From Muribaculaceae bacterium (GTDB lineage Bacteria; Bacteroidota; Bacteroidia; Bacteroidales; Muribaculaceae): 43,981 nt of DNA. A program made the translations under genes and the position numbers. The stretch is taken from NCBI GenBank assembly GCA_024400935.1, contig JAKSLZ010000016.1, forward strand, positions 1-43,981. Direction: 5' to 3'. Below the pieces are notes generated by a model, which was given only the letters and a program-made list of their open reading frames with translations, was not told where the DNA came from and searched no databases. Shown piece after piece: positions 31,599 to 38,992 of the stretch; within the stretch, counting starts at the first letter, position 1; every line of letters begins with the position of its first letter.

Positions 31599-31904
31599 AT
31601 GAAAAAGCTGTTTCTCATATTATTGACATGCGCGGCTCTGGGGGTAACCCCGGTGATGGCTAGCCCCGATGGCGGCAATGTCGCACAGCGCATCGAGAAT
31701 GTTGCGTCGGTGGCCGGCGGGACAGCTCACATCACGTTCTATGCCGGGTCGGTCGACGCTGTCTTCTCGGTATATTCCATCACCGGGCAGCTGATAAAGA
31801 CAGTTAGAGTGAGTGCCGACAACCATGCTTCGATTGACATCCCCAAGGGTTTCTATGTGGTGAAGTGCAACGGGCAGTGGTCGCGCAAGGTGGTAGTGAA
31901 GTAA
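31599..31904 (+). CDS. small secreted protein resembling a free-standing type IX sorting domain
   Basis: The 101-residue protein begins with the signal peptide KKLFLILLTCAALGVTPVMA. The rest fits the pattern of a Bacteroidales C-terminal sorting domain: FSVYSITGQLIKTVRVS, then IDIPKGFYVVKCNG and a final KVVVK strand. Normally this domain closes a much larger cargo protein; here almost nothing precedes it. The ATG at 31599 is preferred over a TTG two codons upstream. The short leader and good promoter argue that it is expressed. It could be a decayed cargo remnant, a tiny surface protein or a decoy. A hairpin with a weak T-tract follows it, and cls begins 60 nt later. Confidence 0.72.
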   Translation: MKKLFLILLTCAALGVTPVMASPDGGNVAQRIENVASVAGGTAHITFYAGSVDAVFSVYSITGQLIKTVRVSADNHASIDIPKGFYVVKCNGQWSRKVVVK

Positions 31905-31923
31905 CAAGAAAACTTAGATATAA

Positions 31924-31958
31924 TGGGCTGGAGTGTGCAACTCTGGCCCAATTTTCTT
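31924..31958 (+). terminator. hairpin with T-rich tail after the small secreted protein gene
   Basis: TGGGCTGGAGT (31924-31934) pairs with ACTCTGGCCCA (31940-31950), with wobble positions, and is followed by ATTTTCTT. It could partly terminate transcription before cls. Confidence 0.55.
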
Positions 31959-31963
31959 AATAT

Positions 31964-33397
31964 ATGGTTTTAGCTGAGATTTTTCCATATGCCCACGTGC
32001 TGTACAATGTCTTGATGGTGTTGTATGTGCTCACTATTGTGGGCACCATCGTGGTGATCTTGAGCGAGAACCGCAATCCTGTCAAGTCGCTGGCATGGGC
32101 CACGGTGCTCATCCTCATGCCACTGGCAGGCATCATCCTCTATGCATTCTTTGGCCGCAACTTCCGCAACCGCAAGCGCATACCCCGCAAGCGCTGGCGC
32201 AAGCTGCATCCGGGACACGGCAGGGTGCACGACGACTCGCTCAAGGGCGACCAGGTGCTGCAGGCACGGCTTGCCTCTACGCTGGCCGAGACACCGTGCT
32301 ACGAGGGCAACAGCATCGACGTGTACACCGACGGCCAGTCAAAGTTTGACGCCCTGATGCGCGACATACAGGCTGCCACCAGCTTCATCTACATCCAGTA
32401 TTACATCATCGAGAACGACAACCTGGGCAAAGCTCTGGCGCAGGCTCTCGTCGAGAAGGTGAAGCAAGGCGTCTCGGTGCGTCTCATCTATGACCATGTG
32501 GGCTCTTACTCCATCAATTCGGCATTCTTCAGCCGCTTGAGGAAAGAGGGCATCGAGGCACATCCGTTTCTCAAGGTTACATTCACCACTTTTGCCGCCC
32601 GCCTCAACTGGCGCAACCACCGCAAGGTGGTGGTGATAGACGGCACTGTGGGCTATGTGGGGGGCATGAACGTTGCCGACCGCTATGTCACGGGCGACAA
32701 GCATGGCGCTCCGTGGCGCGATACCCACCTGCGCATCACTGGGCCCGCCGTGGTGGCGCTGCACAACTCGTTTGCCGTGGATTGGTATTACATGAAGCGC
32801 AACCTGCTCACCTTGCCCTACAACACCGTGGCACCTCCCGTGACCGGAGACTACAAGGTGCAGATTGTGGCCAGCGGTCCCACCGACAAGTGGAACTCGA
32901 TGTACTATGTGGTACTTCAGGCAATAGCCAGGGCAAAGAAAAGCCTTTATATCCAAACCCCTTATTTCCTGCCCAGCGAATCGTTGCTCAACGCCCTGCA
33001 GGTGGCGGCGCTGTCGGGGGTGGACGTCAGGCTGATGATACCGCGTCGCACTGACTCGGCCGTGCTGCGATATGCGTCGGGCAGCTACATCAAGGAGTGC
33101 CTGCTTGCCGGCATCAAGATATACGTGTATGACGACGCCATGCTTCACTCTAAGGTGATAATCGTGGACGATGATTTCGTCACCACCGGGTCGTCAAACT
33201 TTGACTTCCGCAGCTTTGAGCACAACTTTGAGTGCAACGCTCTGGTCTATAGCAACGAGTTCAACCGCCACATGAAATCTATCTTTATCGACGACCAGCA
33301 CCGTTGCACACGTCTCATCCTGTCACACTGGCGCCGCCGCCGCATCACCACCAAGGCCATGGAGTCAGTGGCCCGCCTTCTTGCCCCCATCCTCTAG
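31964..33397 (+). CDS. cls: cardiolipin synthase
   Basis: The 477-residue protein has two N-terminal membrane helices with the PLDc_N pattern (SENRNPVKSLAWATVLILMP). Two phospholipase D HKD motifs follow: HRKVVVID with His219 and Lys221, continuing GTVGYVGGMN; and HSKVIIVD with His395, continuing DDFVTTGSSNFDFRS. This is the standard ClsA-type architecture and length. The enzyme condenses two phosphatidylglycerol molecules, or related donors, to cardiolipin at the inner membrane. The start at 31964 puts the hydrophobic segment at the right place. No separate promoter was found, so it may depend on read-through from the gene at 31599. Confidence 0.94.
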   Translation: MVLAEIFPYAHVLYNVLMVLYVLTIVGTIVVILSENRNPVKSLAWATVLILMPLAGIILYAFFGRNFRNRKRIPRKRWRKLHPGHGRVHDDSLKGDQVLQARLASTLAETPCYEGNSIDVYTDGQSKFDALMRDIQAATSFIYIQYYIIENDNLGKALAQALVEKVKQGVSVRLIYDHVGSYSINSAFFSRLRKEGIEAHPFLKVTFTTFAARLNWRNHRKVVVIDGTVGYVGGMNVADRYVTGDKHGAPWRDTHLRITGPAVVALHNSFAVDWYYMKRNLLTLPYNTVAPPVTGDYKVQIVASGPTDKWNSMYYVVLQAIARAKKSLYIQTPYFLPSESLLNALQVAALSGVDVRLMIPRRTDSAVLRYASGSYIKECLLAGIKIYVYDDAMLHSKVIIVDDDFVTTGSSNFDFRSFEHNFECNALVYSNEFNRHMKSIFIDDQHRCTRLILSHWRRRRITTKAMESVARLLAPIL

Positions 33398-33462
33398 GCC
33401 ACAGCCGTGGTGCAACACCGCATTGCATATTAATCAGTATACTAACTCATAATTTAGAACCT

Positions 33463-33999
33463 ATGAAAAAAATATTAGCATTGATGTTACTGGTAGTGCC
33501 ATTCTTGATGATGGCCCAGGGACACCAGGTGGGTACAACCGAGAAAACCAAAATCTATAATGCTCCTGGCGGCAAGGTGCTAGTGACGTTGCCCAAGAGT
33601 GCCCAATGCGACGCGTTTATCTTTAATGTCGTGGCGTCAAGCAAGGGGTGGCTCAAGATTGACAAGAGCACCTTTCAAGCAGCCGAGTACATTGACATCG
33701 ACGGCGAAGAAGTAGAAAACACTCATGTGCTGATGATAGACGCATTTAAAGACGAGTGTTGGGTAAGATGCGAGGACGTCTTCACTGACCTTTTCAGACC
33801 GGGAGCCATGATGACGTATGACAAGTTTTATCAGTCGCCCAGCAAGTCATCCAAGTGCCTGGGCAGCATCAGCCCTGATATGATTCTTGAGGTAAAAGGC
33901 AATTGGGTCAAGGTGGAAGGTGACGTCAAGGGTAGCCGCAAACGCAAAACCGGCTGGATGTACAAGCCCCATCTGGTTGTTGAAATGTGCAGTGCTTGA
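33463..33999 (+). CDS. secreted SH3-like domain protein
   Basis: The frame is open from 33304, inside cls, but the ATG at 33463 gives a clean signal peptide, KKILALMLLVVPFLMMAQG, and 178 residues. The mature protein seems to hold two SH3b-like units: TEKTKIYNAPGGKVLVTLPK with GWLKIDKSTF, and KFYQSPSKSSKCLGSISP with GNWVKVEGDV and GWMYKPHLV. Such domains often bind peptidoglycan or protein ligands in the periplasm. There is no catalytic domain. It lies 65 nt after cls on the same strand. Domain assignment is from pattern only. Confidence 0.78.
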   Translation: MKKILALMLLVVPFLMMAQGHQVGTTEKTKIYNAPGGKVLVTLPKSAQCDAFIFNVVASSKGWLKIDKSTFQAAEYIDIDGEEVENTHVLMIDAFKDECWVRCEDVFTDLFRPGAMMTYDKFYQSPSKSSKCLGSISPDMILEVKGNWVKVEGDVKGSRKRKTGWMYKPHLVVEMCSA

Positions 34000-34254
34000 G
34001 AAACTGCCTTTGGCAATATAACGTTTACTGGATTTTAGACTAAAAGAATGCGCAGGAAATTCTGTCTCAATTTATGTAAGTCTATGTTCTTTTAGTCTCT
34101 AAAAATCCCCGCGCGGATCTTACGTCCCGCTGGAAAATATTTAATAACAGATTGTCCTGATTAAGCTGATTATTTCGTCAGTGTAACCAGTGCAATCTGT
34201 TGTTTGTCTTTAAACTAAAAATTCTTTGCGTCAAGTTTTATTTTAATTTATTAG

Positions 34255-34637
34255 TGTCCGGTAAAAATGAACATGATTAAAATTGAAGTAAAAGAAGCGC
34301 AGAAAGCGCGTGCTGTGAGCGAAAGCGAACCTCTGCCAACGTACGTGACTAAACTGTCAATATACAAGTGTATTGAGGGTGTTTTAGACCCCCTGCGGGG
34401 AGAGCGGAAGGGCTTCGCCCCATTGTTTTATCCCCGCACGTTCTCCAGTCGCTTCGCTCCTTGCGCACGTACGGGGTTATTATCCAGCGCAAAAGCGCTG
34501 GGTATTGTCCCTTTGGGACAAGTCTGGAGTTACCTTAAGTTGCTTGAACAAATCAAAACCAAGCCCTATTTCATTATTTGTATATAAAATTTTGGTTTTT
34601 AACCGCTTATCCAGTTGTTGGATATTTTTACCGGACA
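34255..34637. mobile_element. IS-like remnant with perfect 14-bp inverted ends
   Basis: TGTCCGGTAAAAAT at 34255-34268 is matched exactly by its reverse complement at 34624-34637. The interior carries short hairpins, for example CAGCGC-aaaa-GCGCTG and TGTCCC-ttt-GGGACA. The minus strand inward from the right end can be read as GKNIQQLDKRLKTKILYTNN, which is protein-like but breaks off in the hairpin segment. No transposase was recognised and no clear target duplication found. Confidence 0.45.
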
Positions 34638-34657
34638 GCAATAATTTGAAATGCTTC

Positions 34658-34959
34658 TGTAATTTGGGATCAGCGGATAATTCTGGTTGGTAACATGACG
34701 ACGGAGTCGTCACATTGCATCGTAACCGATGGCCGCAGGCCGTCGGAGACAATGAGCACCCCACGACCCGACCTCGAAGGGGTCGCACTTCACCACACGT
34801 GATTTATCCCATACCTAAAGGCATGGTCTGTTTATGTTACCTTTCTTCCAGCCATATCGTCCTGCATTTGCAGGCCTTCATGGCTGGCTACCGTATTCCA
34901 TCCCGATGGGATGGTCACGACGTGACACCAACCAGAATTATCCGCTGATCTGTAATTTG
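34658..34959. mobile_element. MITE-like element with perfect 24-bp inverted ends and 9-bp direct repeat
   Basis: The left end (34668-34691) begins GATCAGCGGATAATTCTGG, and the right end (34927-34950) is its exact reverse complement over 24 bp. TGTAATTTG flanks it at 34658-34666 and 34951-34959, with one extra G on the left. The inside is a chain of small hairpins such as GACGACGGAGTCGTC, GGCC-gca-GGCC, CCTGCATTTGCAGG and CCATCCCGATGGGATGG. It is non-coding. A partial inverted relative is at 39639-39693. It ends 14 nt before the terminator A-tract of the neighbouring gene. Confidence 0.65.
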
Positions 34960-34973
34960 TGTTGTGGAGAATG

Positions 34974-35015
34974 AAAAAAAAGCATCCCTGCGGCCTTGAT
35001 GAGCGCAGGGATGCT
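34974..35015 (-). terminator. rho-independent terminator of the gene at 35167
   Basis: AGCATCCCTGCG (34981-34992) and CGCAGGGATGCT (35004-35015) form a perfect 12-bp stem with an 11-nt loop. On the minus strand it is followed by eight T. It lies about 150 nt past the stop codon, beyond the octamer array, giving a long 3' UTR. Confidence 0.88.
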
Positions 35016-35068
35016 ATATTGTTTGGTATCTAAAGTTAAACGGTTAGCCTTTAAACGATTGGTCTGTT

Positions 35069-35164
35069 AATCAATTAATCAATTAACCCTTTAACCTGTT
35101 AACCAATTAACCTGTTAACTAGTTAACCTTTTAACCTTTTAACCTTTTAACCTTTTAACCTTTT
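35069..35164 (-). repeat. twelve tandem 8-bp units (AAnnGGTT) in a 3' UTR
   Basis: On the minus strand, directly after the stop codon, five exact AAAAGGTT units are followed in strict 8-nt register by AACTAGTT, AACAGGTT, AATTGGTT, AACAGGTT, AAAGGGTT and two AATTGATT. The register then decays. The array lies between the stop codon of the gene at 35167 and its terminator. Confidence 0.88.
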
Positions 35165-35166
35165 AT

Positions 35167-36090
35167 TTACTTGATAGCCTGACCAGCTACGTTGTACTTA
35201 ACGTTGTCCTTAACGATAACAACCTGACCGTTCTCGATAGTCTTAACCACCTTAGCAGCGTTAACGTTAACGTCGTTGATGCCTGTTACAGGAGCAGGGG
35301 TTACAACGTATTCAGCCTCGCTACCGCCATAAACTTCACCTGTGAGTTCGTCAGCAGCAACTACGGTGAGCTTTCCGCTCTGAGTGATACGGAGACCCTC
35401 TTCGGGGTAAGACTGGAAACCATCAGGAACTGCTTTGAGAAGGCCTTCTACATTCTCCTCTTCAACCTTAGCCTCAAACTTGTAAGCGAGCTTGCAGAAC
35501 TCGGGAAGGTTCTCAACGTTAGCCTTAACGTCTACATAGTCACTATATTCGCCACTTGCCTTGTCAAAAGAAACTGTTGCGGGAGTTACTTCCTGGGGAC
35601 GGAAAACAGCGATGTAAGCTGAGTCAACGTGGTTGTTAACCTCCTCGGTGTGCTGAGCGATGCAATCAGCCTCGTGCTCGTCGTCAAACTGACCGCACAT
35701 CATCCAGCTCCTGAAGTTGTCAATGCGACCTTCAGTGCTGAAACCAGTGTTTCTCTTTACTACATTGCCAGTAGCTTTGTTTACAAGAGCCTTGAATACA
35801 TAACCCTCGTCGGCTGTGGTTGTGTAGTACAGACGCACGTCACCGTCGTTGTAAACGCTGGGCACTGCAGACTGATCGGTTGACCAGTGCTTCTCGGCAA
35901 CTGTTGACATGTTATTTCTTGCCTCTTCATAGTTGTCAAAAGAGATGTAAACCTTACCAGCGCCTGTAGCTTCGGCTGTAGCACGGAAAGTGAAGAAATA
36001 AGTTTTCTGGGTAGTACCACCGTTGCCACCTGCAAAAGCGTTAAATGAAAGCGCTACAGCAGAAACGAGAAAAAGTAAAAATTTTTTCAT
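35167..36090 (-). CDS. secreted protein of the GKVY-motif group, unknown function
   Basis: The 307-residue protein begins with signal peptide KKFLLFLVSAVALSFNAFAG. Its mature N-terminus has ATAEATGAGKVYISFDN, like DVTPTGAGKVYANG at 7215 and TGEGKVYATCAG at 13088. The C-terminus, TGINDVNVNAAKVVKTIENG, ending VKYNVAGQAIK, resembles a shortened sorting-type domain. The middle (YSDYVDVKANVENLPEFCKL) looks beta-rich. There is no enzymatic motif. Codon choice is more uniform (GTT/AAC/GCA-rich) than in neighbours, which may indicate high expression. Its 3' UTR holds the octamer array and a strong terminator. A weak TACTTTCG -7 candidate lies at 36206-36199. Confidence 0.75.
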   Translation of the reverse strand: MKKFLLFLVSAVALSFNAFAGGNGGTTQKTYFFTFRATAEATGAGKVYISFDNYEEARNNMSTVAEKHWSTDQSAVPSVYNDGDVRLYYTTTADEGYVFKALVNKATGNVVKRNTGFSTEGRIDNFRSWMMCGQFDDEHEADCIAQHTEEVNNHVDSAYIAVFRPQEVTPATVSFDKASGEYSDYVDVKANVENLPEFCKLAYKFEAKVEEENVEGLLKAVPDGFQSYPEEGLRITQSGKLTVVAADELTGEVYGGSEAEYVVTPAPVTGINDVNVNAAKVVKTIENGQVVIVKDNVKYNVAGQAIK

Positions 36091-36267
36091 AATAGATTTT
36101 ATTTTGTGGTTATAAAAAAATAGAAATTTCCCTGTTGAAGATTTGTCACTAATGTTACAAAATCAAGTATGCATTATATCTTTACAGAAAATATTTCACG
36201 AAAGTAACAAAAATAAAGATGCCAGCATAATATAGTGGCAACTTTAACATGATTTTAACAGATTTAT

Positions 36268-36740
36268 ACTTTTGCGGAAACTTTACGCAACTATTCACCA
36301 ATACTCCTTTTTGCATAATCCCCGCGCGGATCACACGGATTTCATGGATTAATCATATGATTATTTATTTTTTTAGATCAAAATCTGCTGAACTCGCAGA
36401 ACTCGCGGATTTTTTTAATTGAAAATATATTAACAAATTGAGGCTGAAAGCCGACACGCAAAGCTATGCTTTGGCACATAACCCCCACCGAAAGGAGTGG
36501 AACGACTGCCGGTGGGGGTGTAAAGTGTGATGAAATCGCGGTTGAAGACCGCTACCTCGAAACTGCAAGGTGGCGGTCTTCAACCGCTGTATCGTTATCC
36601 CTGCCCAACCTTCGCTTGCGCTCAGTTAGGACAGGGTTATGTGCAGAACCAGGTTCTGCGTGTGGGCTTTCAGCCTAACATCCACACTGTTTCTCTCTGC
36701 GCAAGATAGTGTTATATTGCTGAGTAGTTATACTTTTGCG
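36268..36740. mobile_element. MITE-like element, copy 4, with hairpin-rich core and 9-bp direct repeat
   Basis: ACTTTTGCG occurs at 36268-36276 and 36732-36740. Just inside are AACTATTCACCAAT (from 36289) and ATTGCTGAGTAGTT (ending 36729), inverted at 12 of 14. The left part repeats the TGCATAATCCCCGCGCGGAT module of copy 1. The core at 36441-36676 has outer arms AGGCTGAAAGCCGACACGC and GCGTGTGGGCTTTCAGCCT. They enclose AAAGC-tat-GCTTT, CCCCCACCG/CGGTGGGGG, a 15-bp perfect stem (36538-36552 with 36573-36587) and GCAGAACC-a-GGTTCTGC. GCACATAACCC (36474) also pairs with GGGTTATGTGC (36634). It fills most of the gap between the genes at 35167 and 36781. Confidence 0.65.
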
Positions 36741-36780
36741 TTACTGCTTGTGGCTATTCAATTGGTTGAGAACGCTTTCT

Positions 36781-37686
36781 TTACCTCATGCGGCGGTAGA
36801 AGTAGGGCGGGATAGGGGTCTCAAATGTGAGTTCCTCGCCGGTGACGGGATGCTTGAGTGCCAGCTTGAAGGCGTGCAGGCACATGCGGCTGCCCGGGGC
36901 GTCCTGGCTGCCATACTTGCCGTCGCCCACCACGGGGTGGTGTATGTCGGCCATGTGCACGCGTATCTGGTTCTTGCGTCCTGTGAGCAGTTTTAGTTCT
37001 AGCAGAGCGTGCTGCTGTCCTTGTTCCAGAAGTCGCCATGTGGTGACGGCAAATTTGCCGCCGTTGTCGGTGGGGCTGCTTATTACCACCATGCGCTTGG
37101 TGTCCTTGAGGAAGCTTTCCACACGGCCTTCCTGCTTCTCCATGGTGCCTTCCACGAGTGCCACGTAGCGGCGGTCGGTCACAGTGTTGTGCCAGTCCTC
37201 GGTCATGTCCTGCTGTACCTGCGTGCTCTTAGCATAGACCATAAGGCCCGATGTGCGGCAGTCGAGACGGTGCACCACATGTGCGGTGCAGTGCTGGCGT
37301 GTCTCGGTGAAATGGCGGTCGAGCAGAGCCTTCATGTTGAGGCTGCCGGCTCCCACGCCCATTGAGAGCACGCCGGGCTCCTTGTCCACGATGACTATCC
37401 AGCGGTCTTCATACACGATGCGGTAGTGCGGGCTGGTGGCTGCACGGGGACGGGGCTGGCGGCTGATGGTGACAACACTGCCGGGCAGCACCTTGAAGTC
37501 GTGGTGAGTCTGCTGGTGTCCGTCCACCTCCACGCCTCCCTTGGTGAGGATTGACTTGGCTTTGTTGCGGCTGATGCCGTCGAGGCATTTCATGACAAAG
37601 TCGAGCAGTCCCATTTCTTCACGCACGGTGAAGGCAAGTGACTTGTCGGTGGCGCGTGGCACACGGTGGTTGTGGTTGCGTTTCAT
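36781..37686 (-). CDS. RluA-family 23S rRNA/tRNA pseudouridine synthase
   Basis: I place the start at ATG 37686 (MKRNHNHRVPRATDK), giving 301 residues. An alternative TTG at 37731 would add 15 residues read through the MITE-like element. An S4-type RNA-binding segment lies at about 20-75 (FVMKCLDGISRNKAKSILTK and the GGVEVDG strand). The catalytic motif is HRLDCRTSG, with Asp142, preceded by DKEPGVLSMG. RLLEQGQQHALLELKLLTGR and KNQIRVHM complete the RluA signature. It isomerises uridine to pseudouridine in RNA; which site cannot be told, although RluD-like arrangement is seen. It lies downstream of dnaJ on the same strand. Confidence 0.92.
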   Translation of the reverse strand: MKRNHNHRVPRATDKSLAFTVREEMGLLDFVMKCLDGISRNKAKSILTKGGVEVDGHQQTHHDFKVLPGSVVTISRQPRPRAATSPHYRIVYEDRWIVIVDKEPGVLSMGVGAGSLNMKALLDRHFTETRQHCTAHVVHRLDCRTSGLMVYAKSTQVQQDMTEDWHNTVTDRRYVALVEGTMEKQEGRVESFLKDTKRMVVISSPTDNGGKFAVTTWRLLEQGQQHALLELKLLTGRKNQIRVHMADIHHPVVGDGKYGSQDAPGSRMCLHAFKLALKHPVTGEELTFETPIPPYFYRRMR

Positions 37687-37707
37687 ATACTTTTTAAACT
37701 GGTTGTG

Positions 37708-37778
37708 TATGAGTTGGTAACTATACGCCAATGGGGATTATGCAAAAAAGAGTGTTGGTGTATAGTTACTATGAGTTG
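37708..37778. mobile_element. 53-bp minimal MITE-like element with perfect 9-bp direct repeat
   Basis: TATGAGTTG occurs at 37708-37716 and 37770-37778, directly abutting an almost perfect palindrome (37717-37769). The palindrome starts GTAACTATACGCCAA and ends TTGGTGTATAGTTAC. The 23-nt centre contains GGGGATTATGCAAAAAAGAG, the same end module seen inverted in copy 4. It lies in the dnaJ-rluA interval. Confidence 0.75.
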
Positions 37779-37804
37779 TATGGACTGTGTCGCGCGGGGG
37801 TGAG

Positions 37805-38977
37805 TTAGCCGAAGATGTTGCGCAGGCGGCCAAAGATGCGTGCACTCACGCTCTCGCTGGCCTTTAAGTTGTCCTTGTCGGCCAGAGCCTCAATGGCTTT
37901 GCGTTCCTCGTTGCTCAGGCGCTCGGGCACGTAGACCATGACGTTGACGCGCATGTCGCCCTTGCCATATCCGTTGGTCGAGGGCAGTCCCTGTCCGCGC
38001 AGGCGCAGCACTGTGCCGGGCTGTGTGCCGGGCTTGATGGTTACTCGTGCCTGTCCGTCTACTGTGGGAATGTTGACCTTGCCGCCCAGCACTGCTGTGG
38101 GGAAGTCGATCATCAAGTTATAGATGAGGTCATCGCCCTGGCGCATGAGCTGGGTGTCCTCAATCTCCTCGATGATGATGAGCAGATCGCCGGGAACGCC
38201 TCCGCCGGGAGCATCGTTGCCCTTGCCGGTGACGCGCATCACCATGCCCTCGGCCACGCCGGCGGGAATGTTGACGCTCACCACGTCGTCCTGTCGCTTC
38301 AGGCCCTGTCCGTTACACTCGGGACAGCGTGTCTTGATTTTCTTGCCACGGCCGTTGCAGGTGTGACATTCAAACTGCTGCTGCATGGTGCCGAACATGG
38401 TTTGGCGCACGCGTGTTTCTACGCCGCTGCCATGACATGTGGGGCAGGTCTCGAGCTCGGTGCCGTTCTTGGCTCCGGTGCCGTTACAGGCCTTGCACGA
38501 CACGAGGCGTGGAATCTTGAGTTTCTTCTCGGCACCCTTGGCAACCTCGGCCAGGGTGAGCTTGACGCGCACGCGCAGGTCGGTGCCGTGGTTGACGTGC
38601 TCGCGATGACCTCCGCCACCGCCGAATCCGCCAAATCCGCCGAATCCACCGAATCCGCCCTCTCCGCCAAATACCGAGCGCAGGATGTCGTTGATGTCAA
38701 AGCCGCCAAAACCGCCGGCTCCACCACCGCCCATCTGGTCGCCTGCAAAGCCAAACTGGTCATAGCGGGCGCGCTTGTCGGGGTTGTTGAGCACGTCATA
38801 GGCCTCGGCAGCCTCTTTGAATTTCTCCTCGGCTTCCTTTTTCTCCTCTTCGCTCTTGCCTTGCTGGCGGTCAGGGTGATACTTGATAGCCAGTTTGCGA
38901 TATGCCTTCTTGAGTTCGTCGGCTGTAGCGTTCTTGTTCACGCCCAGCACCTCATAGTAGTCTCTTTTTTCTGCCAT
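37805..38977 (-). CDS. dnaJ: chaperone DnaJ
   Basis: The 390-residue protein has the full type I DnaJ layout. The J domain carries HPD at 34-36. A Gly/Phe-rich linker follows ([17 protein letters not shown]). The zinc domain contains four CxxCxGxG repeats ([32 protein letters not shown]), and a C-terminal substrate-binding domain ends the protein. It stimulates DnaK ATPase and presents unfolded clients. grpE lies 15 nt upstream on the same strand, forming a grpE-dnaJ operon. dnaK is not in the window. Confidence 0.98.
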   Translation of the reverse strand: MAEKRDYYEVLGVNKNATADELKKAYRKLAIKYHPDRQQGKSEEEKKEAEEKFKEAAEAYDVLNNPDKRARYDQFGFAGDQMGGGGAGGFGGFDINDILRSVFGGEGGFGGFGGFGGFGGGGGHREHVNHGTDLRVRVKLTLAEVAKGAEKKLKIPRLVSCKACNGTGAKNGTELETCPTCHGSGVETRVRQTMFGTMQQQFECHTCNGRGKKIKTRCPECNGQGLKRQDDVVSVNIPAGVAEGMVMRVTGKGNDAPGGGVPGDLLIIIEEIEDTQLMRQGDDLIYNLMIDFPTAVLGGKVNIPTVDGQARVTIKPGTQPGTVLRLRGQGLPSTNGYGKGDMRVNVMVYVPERLSNEERKAIEALADKDNLKASESVSARIFGRLRNIFG

Positions 38978-38992
38978 TGTGTGTGTCTTGTA

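Larger units (their letters stand above)
34000..35166. other. intergenic repeat island
   Basis: No credible gene in about 1.2 kb. From left to right it contains a CCCCGCGCGGATC module near 34107, the 26-nt repeat copy at 34146-34171, an IS-like inverted-repeat pair (34255-34637) enclosing several short hairpins, a MITE-like element (34658-34959), a terminator (34974-35015) and an 8-bp tandem array (35069-35164). The last two belong to the minus-strand gene at 35167. Confidence 0.6.

Noticed and set aside
33304-33462. N-terminal extension of the SH3-like protein into cls
   Set aside because: The extension overlaps the cls 3' end in another frame, and a clean signal peptide starts at 33463.
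34267-34587. 106-codon open frame on the plus strand inside the 34-kb island
   Set aside because: The first residues look protein-like, but the rest translates hairpins (LRGERKGFAPLF, SSAKALGIVPLG); it lies within the IS-like remnant.
35069-35164. CRISPR array
   Set aside because: The 8-bp units are contiguous without spacers, and no cas gene is present.
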